Assembly: GCA_019456185.1 (NCBI GenBank)
Contig: VRUH01000012.1
Span: forward strand, 31,047-95,046
Source: Candidatus Glassbacteria bacterium
GTDB lineage: Bacteria > Gemmatimonadota > Glassbacteria > GWA2-58-10
Reading direction: 5' to 3'
DNA length: 64,000 bases
In this document: in pieces, positions 51,408 through 60,208 of the stretch
How positions within the stretch are numbered: the first letter of the stretch is position 1
How the letters are laid out: the number at the start of each line of letters is the position of its first letter
Program-made: the position numbers and the translations under genes
The notes under the pieces: model-generated
Database searches by the model: none
What the model was told of the DNA's origin: nothing
What the model saw: the letters and a program-made list of their open reading frames with translations, nothing else

Positions 51408-52313
51408 ATGGATGTGATCAGAGAGACCAGCCTCGGCGCCGGCAACCTTCGCCGTGGCAAGGTGCGCGACTGTTACGAGTTCGATGAGTACCTCCTGCTG
51501 GTAGTCACCGACCGGATCAGCGCGTTCGACGTGGTGATGCCCGACGGTATTCCGGACAAGGGCAGAGTGCTCAGCCAGATCAGCGCGTTCTGGTTCGACA
51601 AGCTCAAGGATATCGTCCGCAACCACGTGGTCACAACCGATGTCGCCGAGATAGTCAAACTCATTCCCGAGCTGGCCGGTAACGAGGACGGGCTCGAGGG
51701 ACGCAGCCTGCTCGCTGTGAAAACGGAACCGATCGCCGTGGAGTGCGTGGTGCGCGCCTACCTGGCCGGCAGCGCCTGGAGCGAATATGCTGAAAAAGGC
51801 ACTGTCGCCGAGGTGGAGCTGCCGTCAGGCATGGTCAGGAGCCAGAAGTTCGACTCGCCGATGTTCACGCCCGCGATCAAGGCCGAGAGCGGTCACGACG
51901 AGAACATTTCTATCGGCCGGATGAAAGCCATGATCGGCCGCGGACTCTCCGAGCGCATGATCGAAACCTCGTTCGCCCTGTTCAACGCGGCAACGGAGTA
52001 CGCCGCCACGCGCGGCATGCTGATCGCCGATACCAAGTTCGAGTTCGGCCTGCTGGACGGTCACCTGATCCTGATCGACGAGATATTCACCCCGGACAGC
52101 AGCCGGTTCTGGATGGCCGACGAGTACCGGCCGGGAGTGGACCAGAAAGGGTTCGACAAGCAGCCCCTGCGTGACTGGCTGCAGAAGCTGACCGATGAAG
52201 GCAAGTGGGACAAGACTCCCCCTGCCCCGGAGCTTCCCGACGACGTGGTCGGCTACATGAGCGAGCTTTACCGCAAGGCGTTCCGGATGATCACCGGGGG
52301 CGAAGTCAACTAG
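51408..52313 (+). CDS. purC: Phosphoribosylaminoimidazole-succinocarboxamide synthase (SAICAR synthetase)
   Basis: This 301-residue enzyme joins CAIR and aspartate in purine synthesis; its product is the substrate of PurB next to it. It has GKVRDCYEFDEYLLLVVTDR near 19, ISAFDVVMPDGIPDKG near 41, and ECVVRAYLAGSAW near 111. The C-terminal LIDEIFTPDSSRFW is also typical of the longer PurC form. The ATG at 51408 follows AAAGGGAA; an upstream TTG at 51390 is less likely. Confidence 0.96.
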   Translation: MDVIRETSLGAGNLRRGKVRDCYEFDEYLLLVVTDRISAFDVVMPDGIPDKGRVLSQISAFWFDKLKDIVRNHVVTTDVAEIVKLIPELAGNEDGLEGRSLLAVKTEPIAVECVVRAYLAGSAWSEYAEKGTVAEVELPSGMVRSQKFDSPMFTPAIKAESGHDENISIGRMKAMIGRGLSERMIETSFALFNAATEYAATRGMLIADTKFEFGLLDGHLILIDEIFTPDSSRFWMADEYRPGVDQKGFDKQPLRDWLQKLTDEGKWDKTPPAPELPDDVVGYMSELYRKAFRMITGGEVN

Positions 52314-52324
52314 GGGCGCAGCGA

Positions 52325-53002
52325 ATGGCACCGGCCCGCGAAGGCATTCCGATAATTCTCTCTTTTATGGCGGGGCACGTCCTGTTCCTGGCCTCGGCCC
52401 TGCTGGCGCCGCCTGCCGGACTGCCCCAGCCGTGGCTGAAATCCGCCTGTATTGCGCTGGCAGTGCTGTTCGCCGTGTTGAGCCTGTTCAGCCTTTATTT
52501 CTTTCGCGATCCCGAGCGCCCGACCCCGTCGGGGAATAATCTCGTGGTCTGCCCCGCCGACGGGAAAGTACTGGGGATCGAGCAGGTGGATGAGCCCGAG
52601 TTTATCGGCGGTCCGGCGGAGAAGCTGAGTATCTTCATGAACGTGTTCGACGTTCATGTCAACCGCGCTCCGCTGGCCGGGACTGTCGGCTACAAAAATT
52701 ACCGGCCGGGCAAGTTTCTCAACGCCAGCCTGGACAAGGCCAGCGTTGACAACGAGGCCATGTCCCTGGGAATCGAATCGGCCCGGCACGGGAAAGTGCT
52801 GGTCAGGCAGATCGCCGGGCTGATCGCGCGCCGGATTGTCTGCCGGGTTGAAACCGGGGACAGCCTGGAGCGGGGCGAGCGCTTCGGCCTGATCCGGTTC
52901 GGCAGCCGGGTGGAGGTGTTTATCAGCCCCGGAGTTGAGTGGAAAGTAAAACAGGGCGACCGGGTAATCGCCGGTGAAACGGTCTTGGCGGAGTTCCGAT
53001 GA
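52325..53002 (+). CDS. psd: Phosphatidylserine decarboxylase, short (archaeal-type) form
   Basis: This 225-residue protein makes phosphatidylethanolamine. Two N-terminal membrane helices (about 10-60) precede the decarboxylase: YFFRDPERPTP near 64, CPADGKVLGIE, IFMNVFDVHVNRAP near 104, and the self-cleavage site RFGSRVEVFI near 192 (cleavage before Ser gives the pyruvoyl group). It is the compact type without the long N-domain. The ATG is chosen with AGGGG upstream; the frame runs further back but overlaps purC. The last bases overlap pssA (ATGA). Confidence 0.93.
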   Translation: MAPAREGIPIILSFMAGHVLFLASALLAPPAGLPQPWLKSACIALAVLFAVLSLFSLYFFRDPERPTPSGNNLVVCPADGKVLGIEQVDEPEFIGGPAEKLSIFMNVFDVHVNRAPLAGTVGYKNYRPGKFLNASLDKASVDNEAMSLGIESARHGKVLVRQIAGLIARRIVCRVETGDSLERGERFGLIRFGSRVEVFISPGVEWKVKQGDRVIAGETVLAEFR

Positions 53003-53739
53003 AACTGTCGAACAAAGGCACGTTCCTGCCCAGCGCGTTCACCGCCGGAAACATCTTCTGCGGCTTTTTCGCGATGATCTCCGCTATCCGCGGTGACCTG
53101 GAGTTCGCCTGCTGGATGGTGGTCCTGGCCGGGCTGCTGGATTTTATCGACGGCAAGGTGGCGCTGTTCAGCAACACGGAGAGCAATTTCGGGACCGAGC
53201 TGGACTCGCTGGCCGATCTTTCTTCTTTCGGGATCGCCCCCGGGATAATCATGTACCACTTCTTCCTCTCCGACCGCGGCGACTGGTCGTGGCTGGTCAG
53301 CTTCCTGTTCGTGCTTTGCGGCGCGCTGCGTCTGGCGCGGTTCAACGTGGAGACCGCGGGAGCCGGCAAGAAAAAATTCAAAGGCCTGCCGATCCCGATG
53401 GCCGCGGCGTGCCTGATCGGCTTTGTCCCGTTCAGCAACAGCGAATTGTTCAGGATGCTGTTCTCCGATGTAAATTATAACCGCTTCCTGGTATCGGTGA
53501 TCCTGATCCTGGCCGGATTGATGGTCAGCACTGTCGAGTATCCGGTCACCCCGAGGATCAACCTTTCCTCGTTCGGCGGGAAGGTCGGCCTGGTGGCCGG
53601 CGCGCTGTTCGTCTTCTGTATGATCTATTTCTGGAAGACCCTGCTGTTCCCGTTCTCCTTCCTCTACGCATTCTGGGGCTTCGTCCGCACAATCGCCCTG
53701 GGAGCTGTCAGCAGGCTGCCCGAAAAAAACTCCGGCTAA
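52999..53739 (+). CDS. pssA: CDP-diacylglycerol-serine O-phosphatidyltransferase
   Basis: This 246-residue membrane enzyme has about seven or eight helices and makes phosphatidylserine, the substrate of the Psd encoded just upstream. The CDP-alcohol phosphotransferase motif is present as DGKVAL, then GTELDSLAD near 51-74: all acidic metal ligands are kept, but the usual Arg of DGxxAR is Leu. The ATG overlaps the psd stop, so the two steps are translationally coupled. Confidence 0.93.
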   Translation: MKLSNKGTFLPSAFTAGNIFCGFFAMISAIRGDLEFACWMVVLAGLLDFIDGKVALFSNTESNFGTELDSLADLSSFGIAPGIIMYHFFLSDRGDWSWLVSFLFVLCGALRLARFNVETAGAGKKKFKGLPIPMAAACLIGFVPFSNSELFRMLFSDVNYNRFLVSVILILAGLMVSTVEYPVTPRINLSSFGGKVGLVAGALFVFCMIYFWKTLLFPFSFLYAFWGFVRTIALGAVSRLPEKNSG

Positions 53740-53796
53740 AGCTGAGCCGGCTGTTCCGCTATCGCCCCCGGCAGGGAACAAACCCCTTGCCCATAA

Positions 53797-53823
53797 TTGA
53801 CATTTCTTGTATCTTTCTATTTT
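53797..53823 (+). promoter_or_regulatory. Candidate purF promoter and leader hairpin
   Basis: TTGACA (53797-53802) and TATTTT (53818-53823) are 15 bases apart. Further on, GCCGCGC (53846-53852) and GCGCGGC (53858-53864) form a 7-bp hairpin in the leader before the purF ATG at 53906. The -10 assignment is uncertain because of the short spacing. Confidence 0.4.
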
Positions 53824-53905
53824 TGTTATTCTCGGCTGACAGACTGCCGCGCACCGTGCGCGGCAAGACGATAGATCCCTCCGGCCCTGATGGGTTGATC
53901 AAGCG

Positions 53906-55381
53906 ATGGATGACTCCACACCAGCCAACGGCGGATGCTCCGGCTGTCCTCTCGTTCAGCAGGACAGGCCCAGGGAGTATTGCGGCATTTTCGGGGCATA
54001 CAATCTCCCCAACGCAGCCGAGCTGACCTACTACGGACTGTATGCCCTCCAGCATCGCGGGCAGGAAAGCGCCGGGATCGTATCCACCGACGGCAACCAG
54101 TTTTTCGTGCACCGCGACACCGGTCTGGTGGTGGATGTCTTCCGCGATCCCAAAACAATCGAGTCCCTGCCGGGCCGGGTGGCGATCGGGCACAACCGCT
54201 ACAGCACCACCGGCAGCAATTCGCGCCACAATGTCCAGCCGTTGACCAGCGCGTTCAAGGACGGCTCGATTGCGATCGGCCACAACGGCAACCTGGTCAA
54301 TACGATCAGGCTGCGTCGCGATCTCGAGGAACAGGGCGCGGTATTCCAGTCCACCACCGACTCGGAAGTGATCCTGCACCTGATCGCCCGCAGTACTTAC
54401 AACGAGCCGGTGGACAAGATCGCCGATGCGCTGGGACAGGTCAAAGGCGCCTACTGCCTGGTGATCCTGATCAACGATACGGTTTTCGCGGCCCGCGACC
54501 CCCGCGGCTACCGTCCCCTCTCTATCGGCCGCATGGGCGATGGCTGGGTGGTGGCCAGCGAGACCTGCGCTTTCGACCTGATCGGCGCGGAATTTGTCCG
54601 CGATGTCGAGCCGGGCGAAATCGTGAAAATCGACGAGAACGGAGTGCAGAGTTTCAAGCTGTTCCCCGGCAAACAGGCCCAGCAGTGCGTGTTCGAGTTG
54701 ATCTATTTTTCACGGCCAGACTCGCAGGTGTTCGGCTACAGTGTCGACCGGATTCGCCGTCTGTTCGGCCGCGCGCTCGCCCGCGAGCACCCCGTGCCGA
54801 GCGCGGATATCGTGATCTCCGTGCCCGACAGCAGCAACTCCGCCGCCCTCGGTTTCAGCGAGGAAAGCGGGGTGCCGCTGGAACTGGGCCTGATCCGCAA
54901 CCACTACGTGGGCCGGACGTTCATCCACCCCAGCCAGTCGATCCGCGATATCAACACGCGGATCAAGTACAACACGGTGCGTGGAGTGCTCAGGGACCGC
55001 AGTGTGGTGGTGGTTGACGACTCTATCGTGCGGGGCACCACCAGCCGCCGGCTGATGAAAATGATCCGTCAGGCCGGAGCGCGCGAGGTCCACATGCGGA
55101 TTTCAAGCCCGCCGATCAAGTTCCCCTGTTTCTACGGGATCGACATGCCTACCCGCAGCGAACTGATCGGCAGCAGCCACACGGTGGACGAAATCCGCAC
55201 CTACCTGGGAATCGACAGCCTGGGTTATCTCAGCGAGCAGGGTCTCGATGCTCTCGGTACGCTGGACGCGGACAAATTCTGCAAGGCGTGTTTCAACGGC
55301 AAATACGCCGTCTCGTTTGAAAAAAACTTCCAGAAAAACATGCACGAGGACTACCAGCCTTCGCTGCTGGGCGATGAGTAG
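53906..55381 (+). CDS. purF: Amidophosphoribosyltransferase
   Basis: This 491-residue enzyme makes phosphoribosylamine from PRPP and glutamine, the first purine step. A 25-residue propeptide precedes the catalytic Cys of EYCGIFGAYN, as in the Bacillus-type enzyme. The glutaminase part has RYSTTGSN near 106; the PRPP loop is VVVVDDSIVRGTTSRRL near 368. Cys residues for a 4Fe-4S cluster (for example KFPCFYGID, then KFCKACF near the C-terminus) are present. Confidence 0.96.
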   Translation: MDDSTPANGGCSGCPLVQQDRPREYCGIFGAYNLPNAAELTYYGLYALQHRGQESAGIVSTDGNQFFVHRDTGLVVDVFRDPKTIESLPGRVAIGHNRYSTTGSNSRHNVQPLTSAFKDGSIAIGHNGNLVNTIRLRRDLEEQGAVFQSTTDSEVILHLIARSTYNEPVDKIADALGQVKGAYCLVILINDTVFAARDPRGYRPLSIGRMGDGWVVASETCAFDLIGAEFVRDVEPGEIVKIDENGVQSFKLFPGKQAQQCVFELIYFSRPDSQVFGYSVDRIRRLFGRALAREHPVPSADIVISVPDSSNSAALGFSEESGVPLELGLIRNHYVGRTFIHPSQSIRDINTRIKYNTVRGVLRDRSVVVVDDSIVRGTTSRRLMKMIRQAGAREVHMRISSPPIKFPCFYGIDMPTRSELIGSSHTVDEIRTYLGIDSLGYLSEQGLDALGTLDADKFCKACFNGKYAVSFEKNFQKNMHEDYQPSLLGDE

Positions 55382-55484
55382 ATCTGATGGGATCGGGCCG
55401 CTCGCCGCAATGGTAGTTATCCAGTTATACCTGTCTTATCCTGGTGAGAATTTTAACAACTAGCTGAATGTTCGGAGGAAACTG

Positions 55485-58184
55485 ATGAGCGCCAAGTACG
55501 TGTACACTTTCGGCGATGGAAAAGCCGAGGGTAAGTCGGACATGAAAAACCTGCTGGGCGGCAAGGGCGCCAACCTGGCCGAAATGAGCAATATCGGCGT
55601 GCCTGTTCCGGCCGGTTTCACGATTACGACCGAGATGTGTACGGTCTATTACAAGATGGAGCGTAATTACCCGCCTGAGCTCAAGACCCAGATTCAGGAC
55701 GCCATGGCCAGTGTGGAACAGAGCATGGGCACCAGCTACGGCGACCGGGACAACCCCCTGCTCGTCTCCGTGCGCTCCGGCGCGCGGGTCTCGATGCCCG
55801 GGATGATGGACACCGTGCTGAACCTGGGCCTCAACGACACCACTGTCCTGGGCCTGATCAAGCAGAGCGGCAACGAGCGGTTCGGCTGGGACAGCTATCG
55901 CCGGTTCGTGCAGATGTACGGCGACGTGGTCCTGGGACTCAAGCCCGAGACCAAGGAAGATGAGGACCCGTTCGAGGTAGTCCTGCACGCCAAGAAGAAA
56001 GCCAGGGGTGTCGAGCTGGACACCGAGCTCAGCGCCGATGACCTCAAGGAACTGGTGGCCGAATTCAAGAAGCTGATCAAGGACGGCAAGGGAATCGAAT
56101 TCCCCGAGGACCCGTGGGAACAGCTGATGGGCGCTATCGACGCCGTGTTCGGCTCCTGGATGGGCGCGCGGGCGATCCGTTACCGCAAGCTGAACGCTAT
56201 CCCCGTCGACTGGGGCACCGCGATTAACGTGCAGGCGATGGTCTACGGCAACATGGGCGACGACTCCGGCACCGGCGTTGCATTCACACGCGACCCCGCC
56301 ACCGGTGAGAACCGGTTCTACGGCGAATACCTGATCAACGCCCAGGGCGAGGACGTGGTGGCCGGTATCCGCACCCCGCAGCCTGTCAACGAAGCCGGCA
56401 AGACCGGTGATGACCAGGTGACGCTCGAGGAAGTGATGCCCGAGCCCTACAAGACTCTCGAGGGTATCTACCGGAAGCTCGAAGCCCACTACCGCGACAT
56501 GCAGGATATCGAGTTCACAATCCAGAAGGGTAAGCTCTGGATGCTGCAGACCCGCACTGGCAAACGCACCGCGGCGGCCGCGATCAAAATCGCAGTGGAC
56601 ATGGTGGACGAGGGCTCGATCGACAAGAAGACCGCGGTCAGCCGGATCGAGCCAGACCAGCTCGACCAGCTCCTGCACCCCACGTTCGATCCCAGGGCCG
56701 AGAAAAAAGTGATCGCCAAGGGCCTGCCCGCCTCCCCCGGCGCGGCCACGGGCCGGGTGGTGTTCCACAGCGAAGACGCCGAGGAATGGGCCGGGCGCGG
56801 CGAGCAGGTGATCCTCGTCCGGATCGAGACCAGTCCCGAGGATATCGGCGGCATGGACGTGGCCCAGGGTATCCTGACCCAGCAGGGCGGGATGACCAGC
56901 CACGCAGCGGTGGTCGCCCGCGGGATGGGCAAATGCTGCGTGGCCGGCTGCGGCGCAATCAGTGTCAACTACAAGGAAAAGAAATTCACGGTCGGCGGCG
57001 CAACCGTGGCCGAGGGCGACTGGATTTCGCTCGACGGCAGCTCGGGCGAGGTGATGAGCGGCCAGGTGGCCACGGTTACCCCCGAGCTGAGCGGTGATTT
57101 CGACACGGTGATGTCCTGGGCCGACGAGATCCGCACGATCGGCGTGCGCACCAACGCCGACACTCCCAAGGACAGCCGGGTCGCTCTCGATTTCGGCGCC
57201 GAGGGTATCGGACTCTGCCGCACCGAGCACATGTTTTTCGAGGGCGACCGGATCAAGGCCGTGCGCGAGATGATTCTGGCCGACGACCTGGCCGGCCGCG
57301 AGAAGGCGCTGGCCAAGCTGATCCCCTACCAGCGCGATGATTTCTACGGCATCTTCAAGGTGATGGCCGGCAAGCCGGTCACGATCCGCCTGCTCGACCC
57401 GCCCCTGCACGAGTTCCTGCCCCACGAGGAGCAGAACCAGCAGGAGATGGCCGACGAGCTTGGTATTTCCGCCGAGGTGATCAAGGCCAAGGTCGCCAGT
57501 CTCCACGAGTTCAACCCGATGCTGGGCCACCGCGGCTGCCGCCTGGGCATGACCTACCCCGAGATCAGCGTCATGCAGGCCCGGGCGATTTTCGAGGCGG
57601 CCTGCAAGCTGAAAAAAGAGGGTGTCGACAGCCTTCCCGAGGTGATGATCCCGCTGGTGGGTACTGTCGGCGAGTTTGTCCAGCAGCGCGAGATCGTGGT
57701 CGAGACCGCCGGGAAAGTGTTCGCCGAGCAGGGTATCGAGGTGGACTACCTGGTGGGCACGATGATCGAGATTCCGCGCGCCTGCCTGGTGGCCGACAAG
57801 ATCGCCGAGCACGCCCAGTTCTTCAGTTTCGGCACCAATGACCTGACCCAGATGGGTTTCGGCTACAGCCGCGACGACGCGGGCACGTTCCTGCCCCATT
57901 ACGTTAACGTCGGCGTGCTGGAAGACGATCCGTTCCAGGTGCTGGACCAGGAGGGTATCGGCCAGTTGGTGCAGATGGGTATCGAGAAGGGCCGCAGCAC
58001 CCGGGCCGACCTTAAGATCGGTATCTGCGGCGAGCATGGCGGCGAGCCCGAGAGCGTCAAGTTCTGCGCCCGCATCGGGATGAACTATGTTTCCTGCTCG
58101 CCTTACCGCGTGCCGATTGCGCGCCTGGCCGCGGCCCACGCAGCCCTGGAAGCCGAGACTGGCGAAATTCAGCGGGACAAGTAA
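55485..58184 (+). CDS. ppdK: Pyruvate, phosphate dikinase
   Basis: This 899-residue enzyme interconverts pyruvate + ATP + Pi with PEP + AMP + PPi. The N-terminal ATP-grasp domain starts [14 protein letters not shown] near 20. The phosphohistidine is in [15 protein letters not shown] near 468, and the PEP-binding barrel follows ([11 protein letters not shown] near 583, [16 protein letters not shown] near 785). GGAGG precedes the ATG by six bases. The gene is intact, but its last 41 codons and terminator are duplicated 930 bases downstream around a toxin-antitoxin module. Confidence 0.97.
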   Translation: MSAKYVYTFGDGKAEGKSDMKNLLGGKGANLAEMSNIGVPVPAGFTITTEMCTVYYKMERNYPPELKTQIQDAMASVEQSMGTSYGDRDNPLLVSVRSGARVSMPGMMDTVLNLGLNDTTVLGLIKQSGNERFGWDSYRRFVQMYGDVVLGLKPETKEDEDPFEVVLHAKKKARGVELDTELSADDLKELVAEFKKLIKDGKGIEFPEDPWEQLMGAIDAVFGSWMGARAIRYRKLNAIPVDWGTAINVQAMVYGNMGDDSGTGVAFTRDPATGENRFYGEYLINAQGEDVVAGIRTPQPVNEAGKTGDDQVTLEEVMPEPYKTLEGIYRKLEAHYRDMQDIEFTIQKGKLWMLQTRTGKRTAAAAIKIAVDMVDEGSIDKKTAVSRIEPDQLDQLLHPTFDPRAEKKVIAKGLPASPGAATGRVVFHSEDAEEWAGRGEQVILVRIETSPEDIGGMDVAQGILTQQGGMTSHAAVVARGMGKCCVAGCGAISVNYKEKKFTVGGATVAEGDWISLDGSSGEVMSGQVATVTPELSGDFDTVMSWADEIRTIGVRTNADTPKDSRVALDFGAEGIGLCRTEHMFFEGDRIKAVREMILADDLAGREKALAKLIPYQRDDFYGIFKVMAGKPVTIRLLDPPLHEFLPHEEQNQQEMADELGISAEVIKAKVASLHEFNPMLGHRGCRLGMTYPEISVMQARAIFEAACKLKKEGVDSLPEVMIPLVGTVGEFVQQREIVVETAGKVFAEQGIEVDYLVGTMIEIPRACLVADKIAEHAQFFSFGTNDLTQMGFGYSRDDAGTFLPHYVNVGVLEDDPFQVLDQEGIGQLVQMGIEKGRSTRADLKIGICGEHGGEPESVKFCARIGMNYVSCSPYRVPIARLAAAHAALEAETGEIQRDK

Positions 58185-58198
58185 GCTTCCCGCCGGAT
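58061..58198 (+). repeat. ppdK 3' end, first (functional) copy of a long direct repeat
   Basis: This segment matches 58991-59128 at a constant 930-base offset. From 58104 to 58198 the match is nearly perfect (65 bases, one mismatch, then 28 bases); from 58061 to 58103 it has about ten differences, mostly silent. Both copies run on into a GGGGCCGC terminator hairpin. Confidence 0.9.
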
Positions 58199-58211
58199 AA
58201 AATGCATAAAA

Positions 58212-58239
58212 AGAGGGGCCGCGTTTCTGCGGCCCCTCT
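58212..58239 (+). terminator. Rho-independent terminator of ppdK
   Basis: Perfect 11-bp arms AGAGGGGCCGC (58212-58222) and GCGGCCCCTCT (58229-58239) are followed by TTTT. A related hairpin recurs at 59148-59167 behind the second ppdK fragment. Confidence 0.9.
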
Positions 58240-58256
58240 TTTGTTTAAAGGTCGGA

Positions 58257-58285
58257 TTGATTTACCTTGTCTGACAAGATATATT
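58257..58285 (+). promoter_or_regulatory. Promoter and operator of the MntA-HepT operon
   Basis: TTGATT (58257-58262) and TATATT (58280-58285) are 17 bases apart. The spacer holds a perfect inverted repeat CTTGTC-T-GACAAG (58266-58278), positioned so that a bound protein would block RNA polymerase. This fits autoregulation, common for toxin-antitoxin operons. Confidence 0.6.
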
Positions 58286-58313
58286 TCTTTAAGGAAAAAT
58301 TTGCCAGGCAAGC

Positions 58314-58616
58314 ATGGAGGCCCGTTTGACTGCCAAAGAAATTGTTAAAAGCAGACGCGATGAAATAATCAAAGCGGCAATGGTTCATGGGGCTATAAAC
58401 TTGCGCCTTTTCGGCTCTCTTGCCCACGGCCAAAGCACCGCCGAAAGTGACATTGACCTGCTGGTGGATATTTCGCCGGATACATCCCTGTTAGACCTTA
58501 TAGCGGCGAAACGAGAACTCGAGAAGCTTACCGGCTGTAAAGTGGATTTGGTTACCGCTGATTCTATCTCTCCCCACATCCGCGACAGTGTACTCAAAAA
58601 CTCCCTTCCCCTATGA
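58314..58616 (+). CDS. mntA: MntA-like minimal nucleotidyltransferase antitoxin
   Basis: This 100-residue protein has the MNT fold signature FGSLAHGQSTAESDIDLLVD (residues about 33-52), with G-S and D-x-D metal ligands intact. In characterised systems MntA AMPylates the HepT toxin on a Tyr and so neutralises it. It overlaps hepT by four bases (ATGA). The ATG at 58314 has only a weak AGG upstream; a TTG at 58326 behind GGAGG is an alternative start that would remove four residues. Confidence 0.9.
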   Translation: MEARLTAKEIVKSRRDEIIKAAMVHGAINLRLFGSLAHGQSTAESDIDLLVDISPDTSLLDLIAAKRELEKLTGCKVDLVTADSISPHIRDSVLKNSLPL

Positions 58617-58945
58617 ATCGAGACGAATTATACCTTCGCCATATCCTCGAGTCCATTGAAAAAATTGAATCCTATGCAGCCGCGGGGAAAGATGAGTTTA
58701 TCCGGCAATCCCACTGGCACGATGCGGCCATCCGCAATTTTGAGGTGATCGGCGAGGCAACAAAGCGGCTGAGCGAGGAATTCAAAGGAGCCAGACCCGG
58801 GATCCCCTGGAAAAACATCACGGGCTTTCGGGACATTCTGATTCACAACTACATGGGAGTAGATCTCCTGGCGGTTTGGAACGTGATTGAAAAAGAATTG
58901 CCCGACCTAAAAAGGGTGATCAAATCAGGGTTACTGTCCAGTTGA
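58613..58945 (+). CDS. hepT: HepT-like HEPN toxin (DUF86)
   Basis: This 110-residue all-helical HEPN protein has the RX4HXY motif RDILIHNY near 83-90: the Arg and His of the RNase site and the Tyr that MntA modifies are all present, so the toxin looks functional. The helix before it (AAIRNFEVIGEATKRLSEEF) is also typical of DUF86. Known members cleave tRNA or mRNA when free of antitoxin. It ends 45 bases before the second ppdK 3' fragment. Confidence 0.92.
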   Translation: MNRDELYLRHILESIEKIESYAAAGKDEFIRQSHWHDAAIRNFEVIGEATKRLSEEFKGARPGIPWKNITGFRDILIHNYMGVDLLAVWNVIEKELPDLKRVIKSGLLSS

Positions 58946-58991
58946 AGGCTTAACAATTCGCTCGTACCGTGGGGATTGATTACGTGTTGCG

Positions 58992-59114
58992 TTCTGCGCC
59001 CGGTCCGGTATGAACTACGTGAGTTGCTCGCCCTACCGCGTGCCGATTGCGCGCCTGGCCGCGGCCCACGCAGCCCTGGAAGCCGAGACTGGCGAAATCC
59101 AGCGGGACAAGTAA
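58992..59114 (+). pseudogene. Duplicated 3' fragment of ppdK
   Basis: This encodes the last 40 residues of PpdK in frame ([20 protein letters not shown] and onward to EIQRDK), with one change relative to the functional copy (Ile to Ser in CARIG/CARSG) and several silent ones. There is no start codon or upstream part. It is the right-hand flank of the MntA-HepT insertion. Confidence 0.9.
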
Positions 59115-59147
59115 GCTTCCCGCCGGACACATGCAGTAAAAAGAGAG

Positions 59148-59167
59148 GGGCCGCAGGGATGCGGCCC
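59148..59167 (+). terminator. Terminator behind the ppdK fragment
   Basis: Arms GGGCCGCA (59148-59155) and TGCGGCCC (59160-59167) surround GGGA and are followed by TTTTCT. It is a diverged copy of the ppdK terminator at 58212 and travels with the duplicated 3' end. Confidence 0.75.
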
Positions 59168-59214
59168 TTTTCTATTGATACCACTGCTAACAAGAATTAT
59201 TTTCATTATTATTC

Positions 59215-59243
59215 TTGACATTCGTTTTATCATATCATATCGT
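59215..59243 (+). promoter_or_regulatory. Promoter of the AT-rich hydrolase gene, with inverted repeat
   Basis: TTGACA (59215-59220) and TATCGT (59238-59243) are 17 bases apart. An inverted repeat CAAGAAT (59191-59197) / ATTCTTG (59211-59217) overlaps the -35 box and could be an operator. The gap is strongly AT-rich. Confidence 0.5.
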
Positions 59244-59333
59244 GGAATACATCAATATGAGGAATATCAAGTTACACATAATATTAGTGTGATTCGATAT
59301 TTAGTTGTAAAATTCAATAAGGAGGAATCTATA

Positions 59334-60173
59334 ATGGCAAAGGAGGTTGCAGTTGTTGCAATACACGGGATGGGAGATACAAAATCTAATTTTGATGAAA
59401 AATTCAAAAGCAAGTTGTCCAAAATACTGGGTGATGACATATCTTCAAAAGTTCATTTCGATAAAGTATATTATCAAAATATTCTTCAGAACAATGAAGA
59501 AATAGTGTTTCAAAATATGGAAAAAGAAAAAATAGATTGCAAATGGTTAAGAAAATTTATTTTGTTCGGTTTCTCTGATGCAACTGGACTGGAAAGAAAT
59601 TCAGAAGACAGCGGTAGTCCTTACACGAAAGCACAAAAAGCGATTCTCAATACTCTGGAAAATTGTTCTCAAGAGCTTGGCGGTTTTGACAAACCTTTAA
59701 TATTTGTTGCCCATTCCCTGGGATGCCAATTATTGTCAAATTTTATATGGGATAGTCAACAGATACCGACCAAAAAGGGGATATGGTTGTCTATGAAATA
59801 CTCCCAACCAGAAGAAAATAATTTCTACAGACTAAAGAAAATGCATTCGCTATTTACTATTGGTTGTAACATCCCTGTATTTGTTTCTGGATTTCCGCAA
59901 GTCGATATTAAAGCTATAGCGACTCAAGACAGTGGGTATAATTTCGTATGGTATAACTATTATGATAGGGATGACGTTTTAGGCTGGCCCCTGAAACCCC
60001 TCAGCCCTTCCTACAACAAGGCGGTTAAAGCAGATTATGAAATAAACGCAACTGGTGGATTTCTCGGATTTTTCTTAAAAAGTTGGAATATTTTTAGCCA
60101 TAATAATTACTTCACTGATAGTGACGTATTAAAGCCAATATCTACCGCAATTAGAAAAGCCATTACACCGTAG
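59334..60173 (+). CDS. AT-rich alpha/beta-hydrolase-like protein (PGAP1/lipase-like), probably horizontally acquired
   Basis: This 279-residue protein starts with a strand-turn typical of alpha/beta hydrolases (VAVVAIHGMGDTKSN, with HGMG as oxyanion region). The nucleophile elbow is FVAHSLGCQLLSNF near 128, Ser in the H-S-L-G form. A likely Asp (YDRDDVLGWP near 212) and His (FSHNNYF near 258) follow. AAGGAGGA precedes the ATG at 59334. Codon use is markedly AT-rich (Lys AAA, Asn AAT, Ile ATA), unlike all GC-rich neighbours, and the gene abuts the ppdK-end insertion. The substrate is unknown. Confidence 0.8.
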   Translation: MAKEVAVVAIHGMGDTKSNFDEKFKSKLSKILGDDISSKVHFDKVYYQNILQNNEEIVFQNMEKEKIDCKWLRKFILFGFSDATGLERNSEDSGSPYTKAQKAILNTLENCSQELGGFDKPLIFVAHSLGCQLLSNFIWDSQQIPTKKGIWLSMKYSQPEENNFYRLKKMHSLFTIGCNIPVFVSGFPQVDIKAIATQDSGYNFVWYNYYDRDDVLGWPLKPLSPSYNKAVKADYEINATGGFLGFFLKSWNIFSHNNYFTDSDVLKPISTAIRKAITP

Positions 60174-60208
60174 AAAATTGATAATTTCAGTCAGACAATT
60201 GTACAGCG

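Larger units (their letters stand above)
58185..59128. mobile_element. MntA-HepT module inserted between duplicated ppdK 3' ends
   Basis: A 930-bp unit lies between two copies of the ppdK 3' end. It contains only the MntA and HepT genes with their own promoter. The first copy keeps ppdK intact, as in elements that integrate at gene 3' ends and restore them. The second copy's 5' part carries mostly silent differences, which suggests it came from a different ppdK allele (donor DNA) rather than a fresh tandem duplication. No recombinase is present. Confidence 0.65.

Noticed and set aside
53846-53864. Attenuator or riboswitch in the purF leader
   Set aside because: Only one short GC hairpin without a following T run; no purine-riboswitch core (paired loops) could be recognised.
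55425-58139. A 904-codon open frame on the minus strand opposite ppdK
   Set aside because: It mirrors the strongly conserved PpdK frame; His/Leu/Asp-rich low-quality translation is typical of a GC-rich antisense shadow, with no ribosome site or family motif.
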